A stretch of DNA of 64,000 nucleotides from Orychophragmus violaceus (Eukaryota; Streptophyta; Magnoliopsida; Brassicales; Brassicaceae): contig CM058238.1 of assembly GCA_030180135.1 (NCBI GenBank), positions 44,543,765-44,607,764 of the forward strand, given 5' to 3'. The first letter of the stretch is position 1. Every line of letters starts with the position of its first letter. Below the pieces are notes generated by a model, which saw only the letters and a program-made list of their open reading frames with translations, was not told the origin of the DNA and searched no databases. The translations under genes were made by a program, and so were the position numbers. This document shows positions 58,858-64,000 of this stretch, piece after piece.

Positions 58858-58869
58858 TGGTATCAGAGC
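58858..58869 (+). other. E5 primer-binding site (tRNA-iMet)
   Basis: TGGTATCAGAGC directly after the LTR. Its GAGC end pairs with GCTC at 58873-58876 across a 3-nt gap. The 290-bp leader that follows (58870-59159) is CT-rich with repeated CTCTCGGT words and holds no other recognisable feature. Confidence 0.93.
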
Positions 58870-59159
58870 AATGCTCCTCATTCTTTTGATTCTCTCTCTT
58901 TAATTCTTCACTCTCTCTCGGCTGCAGCTACTCTCGGTCCAAAACCCTAATTCTCTCTATCTTTATTCTCTCGGTTCCTAAGCTACTACTCTCTAAGTTC
59001 TTCATCCTCTCTGCTCATTAACTCTTATTCTTGTCCTAAGCTCTCATTCACTCAGTTTACTCACACTCTCGGTCCACATAAAACCCTAGGTTTCTCGGTC
59101 CAAAGATTGTTCACTCTCGGTCCTTCAAAGTTCCAACCGCTCTCCATCAGCTGTTCACC

Positions 59160-62100
59160 ATGGAAGACTCTTCTCATCTCAGCTCAAGCTTGAGGCCTAC
59201 TGCTGTCCCTGTTGTGCTCAAAGGTATCAACTATAGGACATGGCAAAGGACCATCAAGACTGCCATTTGTGGAAGAGGATTGTGGGATCACATCTTGGAG
59301 GATAAAACACCAACTGAAGAAGATGAAGCCAAGAAGAAGGATGAGGAAACCAAAAAGGCAGAAGCTAAATGGTTTCAAGAAGATCAGCTTGTGCTTGGCT
59401 TCCTCCAAAACTCTCTTGACCCATCCATCCTTGAAGCTTATTCTCATTGTGAGACAGCAAAATCACTGTGGGATACTCTCAAGAAGATTTATGGAGATGT
59501 GTCTAATCTCAGCAGGGTGTATGAAGTTAAGAAGGCCATAAATGAGCTGAAACAAGAAGACCATGACTTTACCAAGTATCTTGGGAAGTTCTCTTCAGCA
59601 TGGTCTGAACTTGAGATGCTAAGGCCAAGCACTTTAAACCCTAAGGTTCTCATTGAGAGAAAGGAGCAAGACAAGATCTTTGGCCTTCTACTCAACTTGA
59701 ATCCGGTTTACAATGATGCCATCATGAAGATCCTAAGGGAGACTACACTTCCTGATTTTGAAGAGGTGTGTTCAAGGCTCCAAAAGGAAGAAGGAAACAT
59801 TGGTTTGTTTGGAGGAAAGGGGGAGTTGGTGACTGCCAACAAAGCTGGCTTCAAACCTGAGGAGAAGAAGGCGCCATTTTGTGATCATTGCAAGAGGAAA
59901 GGCCACTCCAAGGAGAAGTGTTGGGTCCTCCATCCTCACCTCAAACCAGACAAGTTCAAGAACTCAAGGGCAAATGCAAACATCTCACAAGAAGCTGTGA
60001 ATGAACCAGCCTCTACTTCAGCTCAAGGAGGGGAGCTTGCACTCTACACAGCCACTGAGTATGTCAAGAAGAGTGACCTTGAGGACCTCATCAAGGCTTA
60101 TGCCTCTAAACTCTCTGGTATCTCTTTATTTTCACATAAATTGCTTAGTAAAACTGATCATAAGTTGGTAGTAGATTCAGGAGCTTCTCATCATATGATT
60201 AGTAATGCTAAGTTGTTGGAGAACATTAAACCTGCCCTAGGAAGAGTAACTATAGCTGATGGTCAAGGGATTCCAATAATAGGTACAGGAAAGTTGAGAT
60301 TATTTAACAAGGAAAGTGATGCTTTCTATGTTCCTAAGTTTAAATCTAACTTGCTGTCGGTTAAGAGGATCACTAAAGACTTGAATTGCAATGTTATCTT
60401 TGGGCCTAATGATGTTTGTTTTCAGGATATTAAGAATGGAAAGGTTATTGGAAGAGGTGGTACACAAGATGAGCTTTACCTCCTTGAAGACACTTCTCCA
60501 AGCAACTCGGATTCATTAGCTTTTAAATCCTGTTTTTCTTTCAATCAAAATGTCCTATGGCATGCTAGACTAGGACATCCTCATGCTCGTGCTTTGAACT
60601 TAATGTTGCCTAATGTTAGCTTTGATCATTCATCTTGTGAAGCTTGTATTCTTGGCAAACATTGTAGAACTGTCTTTCCTAAATCAACTACTATCTATGA
60701 ACATTGTTTTGATCTTGTGCACTCTGATGTTTGGACTTCACCTTGTCTGTCTAGAGATAGAAACAAGTATTTTGTGACCTTCATAGATGAAAAATCAAAA
60801 TATACTTAACTTTGCTTCCATCTAAAGATAGGGTGTTTGATGCATTTTTGAATTTCCAAAACTATGTCACTAATCAGTTTAATGCCAAGATCAAAGTGTT
60901 TAGGTCAGATAATGGAGGAGAGTATACAAGCCAAAGATTCAAAGCTCACTTGAACAAATGTGGGATCCTTCATCAAACAAGCTGTCCCCATACTCCCCAA
61001 CAAAATGGTGTGGCTGAAAGGAAGAACAGACACCTCATGGAAGCTGCTAGGTCTATGATGTTCCACACCAATGTTCCTAAGAGATTTTGGGGAGATGCAG
61101 TGTTGGCAGCATGCTATCTCATCAACAGGATCCCAACTAGAGTTCTTCAAGACATTTCACCATATGAGGTATTGAACAAAGCCAAACCATTTATTGAACA
61201 CTTACGTGTGTTTGGTTGTGTTTGTTTTGTATATATCTCAGGAGATCAAAGGAACAAGCTAGATGCTAAGAGCACAAGGTGTATGTTTCTTGGATACTCC
61301 ACAACTCAGAAGGGCTACAAGTGTTTTGATCCAAGCAACAACAGGACCTATGTTTCAAGGGATGTTAAGTTCATTGAGGGGCAGAGTTACTATGAGAAGA
61401 AGGATTGGGAAGGTTTGAAAGATCTCTCAAGATCACCTTCTGATTTGGCTACAAGTTTGAAGTACTTGTTGGATCACTTGGGCAATGACACCCCACGGCC
61501 AGAAAAGGCTGATACACCTACCCAGGAAGCTCAACAAGAGGATACTGAACCAGCAACACACACTCAGGAACCGGCTCAAGCTCAAGAAGACACTCTACCT
61601 CAAGATCAGAACCAAGTGGACTTGGATATGGATGAGGATGAGATGGTTTATCAAGAGGCAGTGGGTAATGAGGAAGTGGTTGATCAACAGGTTCAGCAAC
61701 TCAGGAGAAGCACAAGGGAAAAGAAAGATCCATCAGAATGGATGAAGACAAGAGTCTACTACAACAACCAAGCAGTAGCTCATCCTAGTCAGTCTACTTG
61801 TTCTATTGACTTGCTACCATCTAGTCACAAGGCCTTTCTTGGAAAGATTGAGCTAAACCAAGTCCCTAAGACTTATGAAGAGGCTGAGGGTATCAAGGTT
61901 TGGATGGATGCAGTAAAGGATGAGAAAGAAGCTATGGAGAGAAACCATACTTGGATTGTAGAGAAGCTGCCGAAAAAGAAGAAGACTGTTAGCTCTAAAT
62001 GGGTCTTCACAATCAAGTATAAAAGCAATGGAGACATAGAGAGGTACAAGGCAAGGCTAGTAGCAAGGGGATTCACTCAAACCTATGGAGAAGACTATAC

Positions 62101-63406
62101 AGATACCTTTGCACCAGTGGCTAAACTTCACACAGTGAGAGTCACATTGAGCTTAGCTACCAACCTCTCATGGAATCTATGGCAAATGGATGTGAAGAAT
62201 GCTTTTCTACAAGGTGAACTTGAAGAGGAAGTGTATATGACTCCACCACCAGGATTGAAGCACTTGTGTAAAGATGGTGAGGTATTGAGGCTGAGAAGGG
62301 CAATTTATGGCTTGAAGCAATCACCAAGGGCATGGTACCATAAGCTTAGTCACACTCTCATGGACCATGGTTTCAAGAAGTCTCAATCTGATCACACATT
62401 GTTCACACTTCCAAGTGCCCAAGGAGTGGTGGTAGTTCTGATATATGTGGATGATTTGATTATCACAGGAAGTGATAATGATGGGATCCAGTCTACAAAG
62501 GATTTCCTCAAGAGTTCCTTTGATATTAAAGACCTTGGAGAGTTGAAGTACTTCTTGGGCATTGAAGTTTGCAGATTCAATGATGGGTTGTTTCTGTCCC
62601 AAAGGAAGTATGTTAAGGACTTGTTGACAGAAACAAGTATGCTTGATTGCAAGATTGCAAAGACTCCTCTTGAAGATGGCTACCAAGTCAATAGAAAGGG
62701 GGAGAAATCAGATGAAGTCAAGTTCAAGGATGTCTCATTGTATAGGAGGCTGGTTGGGAAGCTTATCTACCTCACTCTCACAAGACCAGACTTGTGCTTT
62801 GCTGTGAATCAAGTTAGCCAACATATGCAATCACCCACAGTATATCATTGGAGTTTGATTGAGAGGATACTCAGATATCTCAAAGGATCAATAGAACAAG
62901 GTATTTGGATGGGTAAGAATGAGAGCACAGAGATTGTTGGCTATTGTGATGCAGATTGGGCTGGAGATAAGAGTGATAGGAGATCAACAACCGGCTATTG
63001 TACCTTCATTGGAGGCAACTTGGTGACTTGGAAGACAAAGAAGCAGAAGGTGGTATCTTGTTCTAGTGCTGAAGCTGAGTATAGGGCCATGAGGAAGCTT
63101 GCAACCGAGTTAACATGGCTGAAGGCTTTGCTTAAGGACTTTGGCATAGAGCAATCAAGCCCAATCACCTTCCATTGTGACAACCAGGCTGCTATTCACA
63201 TTGCAACCAACTCAGTGTTTCATGAGAGGACAAAGCACATTGAGATTGATTGTCACAAGGTAAGGGAGAAGATTGAAGATGGAACCATTCTGCCTTGTTA
63301 CACAAAGAGTGAAGATCAGCTTGCGGACATCTTCACTAAGGCTGCTAGTCTTAAGGTTTGCACTCATGTTTTTGGCAAACTAGGGCTGGTGGCTATCCAT
63401 GATTAG
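59160..63406 (+). pseudogene. E5 Ty1/copia gag-pol, broken by a 4-nt deletion
   Basis: The first frame (59160-60809, 549 aa) holds gag, a CCHC knuckle at residues 241-254, protease DSGA at D339, the integrase zinc-binding region and the first catalytic Asp (HSDVW). It stops at TAA 60807-60809. The second frame, shifted to the next register and running to TAG 63404-63406, holds the rest of integrase (DNGGE and the following Glu), the acidic linker, reverse transcriptase with YVDD and RNase H. Compared with the same place in E2 (36133-36146, minus strand), E5 lacks four bases after TATACT, which accounts for both the stop and the shift. The break is inside the integrase core, not at a gag/pol boundary, so it is damage and not programmed recoding. 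The downstream frame has no obvious start codon. Confidence 0.92.
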
Positions 63407-63435
63407 AACTCTCCTGATTCATGAGCAGCATACTC

Positions 63436-63494
63436 TTTTTCCCTTGATGTGGTTTTGTCCCAAGTGGTTTTCCACATCAAGGTTTTTAATGAGG
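63436..63494 (+). other. Conserved stem-loop module after E5 pol, with compensatory stem changes
   Basis: The arms 63442-63452 (CCTTGATGTGG) and 63472-63482 (CCACATCAAGG) form a perfect 11-bp stem with a 19-nt loop. Relative to E2-E4, three stem pairs differ and both partners have changed each time (C-G to G-C, A-T to T-A, A-T to G-C). Flanks TTTTTC and TTTTTAATGAGG are retained. It lies 36 nt beyond the pol stop, so it is not kept by coding constraint. Confidence 0.85.
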
Positions 63495-63547
63495 TGTTGC
63501 CATGATCATTCCAAGTTCAGTCTTTAGGGTGATTCCAAAGTCTGAAC

Positions 63548-63558
63548 TTGAGGGGGAG
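63548..63558 (+). other. E5 polypurine tract
   Basis: TTGAGGGGGAG directly before the 3' LTR, identical to the tract in E2-E4. Confidence 0.9.
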
Positions 63559-64000
63559 TATTGATCATGAGAGTATCATTGTGTTAAGATTGTGTAATGC
63601 ACAAGTCTTGCACAAGTCTTGCACATTATCAAAGTGCAAAGTTGGGGACAACACATTTGATGAGGCGCCAACATTATTCAGACACAAGAAGGAGAGAGAG
63701 CCGTTGGGACAGAAGGAGAGAGAGCCGTTAGGGTTTAAGGGGGGTTTTGTCTGTTGGGGACCACAAGTGGTCCACACCCTTTCTCTCACCTCCTGGCGCA
63801 TCCTCAGACCTGCTCTGACCTTGTCTCCTCTCATTTTGTCTTGTTTCTACTTTAGGTTAAACCATCCATGTGTTGTAAGACCTGTATATATGTTGTAACC
63901 ACAAATGAAACAAGTTAAGGGTTTTGAATCCCATTTTCTCTCTAGCTGCGCCTCCACTCTTATTCTCTCAAGAACACTCATGTTCATACTCTCAAAATCT
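63559..64000 (+). repeat. E5 3' LTR, last 4 bp outside the window
   Basis: 442 bp matching 58412-58853 with one substitution seen. The window stops at AAAATCT, four bases before the expected CACA end. Confidence 0.93.

Larger units (their letters stand above)
58412..64000 (+). mobile_element. E5: Ty1/copia element with broken pol, 3' end cut by window
   Basis: 446-bp 5' LTR, iMet PBS, gag-pol split by a small deletion, PPT, and 442 of an expected 446 bp of the 3' LTR. Opposite orientation to the other elements and more distant from them in protein sequence and LTR. It keeps the TA...CA ends and the PPT. One LTR difference is seen (A/G in CCTATATATATG versus CCTGTATATATG). It is young but not autonomous. 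Confidence 0.94.

Noticed and set aside
58858..58869. Fragment of a tRNA gene
   Set aside because: Only the 12-nt tRNA-iMet complement next to each LTR is present, which is a retroelement primer-binding site. No tRNA cloverleaf is visible.
60800..60815. Programmed frameshift or stop read-through in E5
   Set aside because: The break is in the middle of the integrase core, the related elements in the window have an open frame there, and a 4-nt deletion explains both the stop and the register change.

Overview
The window is a block of nuclear plant heterochromatin, most likely centromeric or pericentromeric, and carries no ordinary host gene that I can support. About 36.9 kb of the 64 kb is one AT-rich satellite with a ~216-bp monomer (about 170 copies). 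The rest is five LTR retrotransposons inserted into that satellite or into each other. A flowering plant is indicated by the tRNA-iMet primer-binding sites and by plant-type Ty1/copia polyproteins. The protein style makes Brassicaceae plausible, but the satellite is not the familiar ~178-bp Arabidopsis repeat and I cannot name the species.

Layout: 1-26705 satellite; 26706-31067 a gag-only LTR element (E1, minus strand, TSD ATTTT); 31068-32837 satellite; 32838-38622 an intact Ty1/copia element (E2, minus, TSD TAAGT); 38623-46633 satellite; 46634-57981 a second copia element (E3, minus, TSD TAAGT) whose 5' LTR is split by a third, intact copia element (E4, 52042-57795, minus, TSD CTAGC); 57982-58411 satellite; 58412 to the window end a fourth copia element (E5, plus strand), whose pol is broken by a 4-nt deletion and whose 3' LTR is cut 4 bp short by the window edge.

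The satellite is organised mainly as a higher-order repeat of three monomer types (A, B, C; ~649 bp). It has been amplified again in larger blocks (8, 13, 29 and ~77-78 monomer offsets) and contains recombinant monomers. All LTR pairs are identical or nearly so (0 to 2 differences seen), so the insertions are young, and none has been co-amplified with the array inside this window.

The most interesting signals are these. (1) A ~57-59-nt module is shared by all five elements. It contains a perfect 10-11-bp stem and a 19-nt loop; the stem sequences differ by compensatory changes while the loop length and flanks are conserved. (2) The three copia insertions into the satellite fall within 9 bp of the same place in the monomer, two of them with the same TSD. 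(3) All four copia elements have non-canonical TA...CA LTR ends. (4) E1 is a gag-only element whose reading frame runs through the polypurine tract into its own LTR. E2 and E4 have all the enzymes needed for copying and integration and could be autonomous. E3 and E5 are damaged, and E1 would need enzymes in trans.
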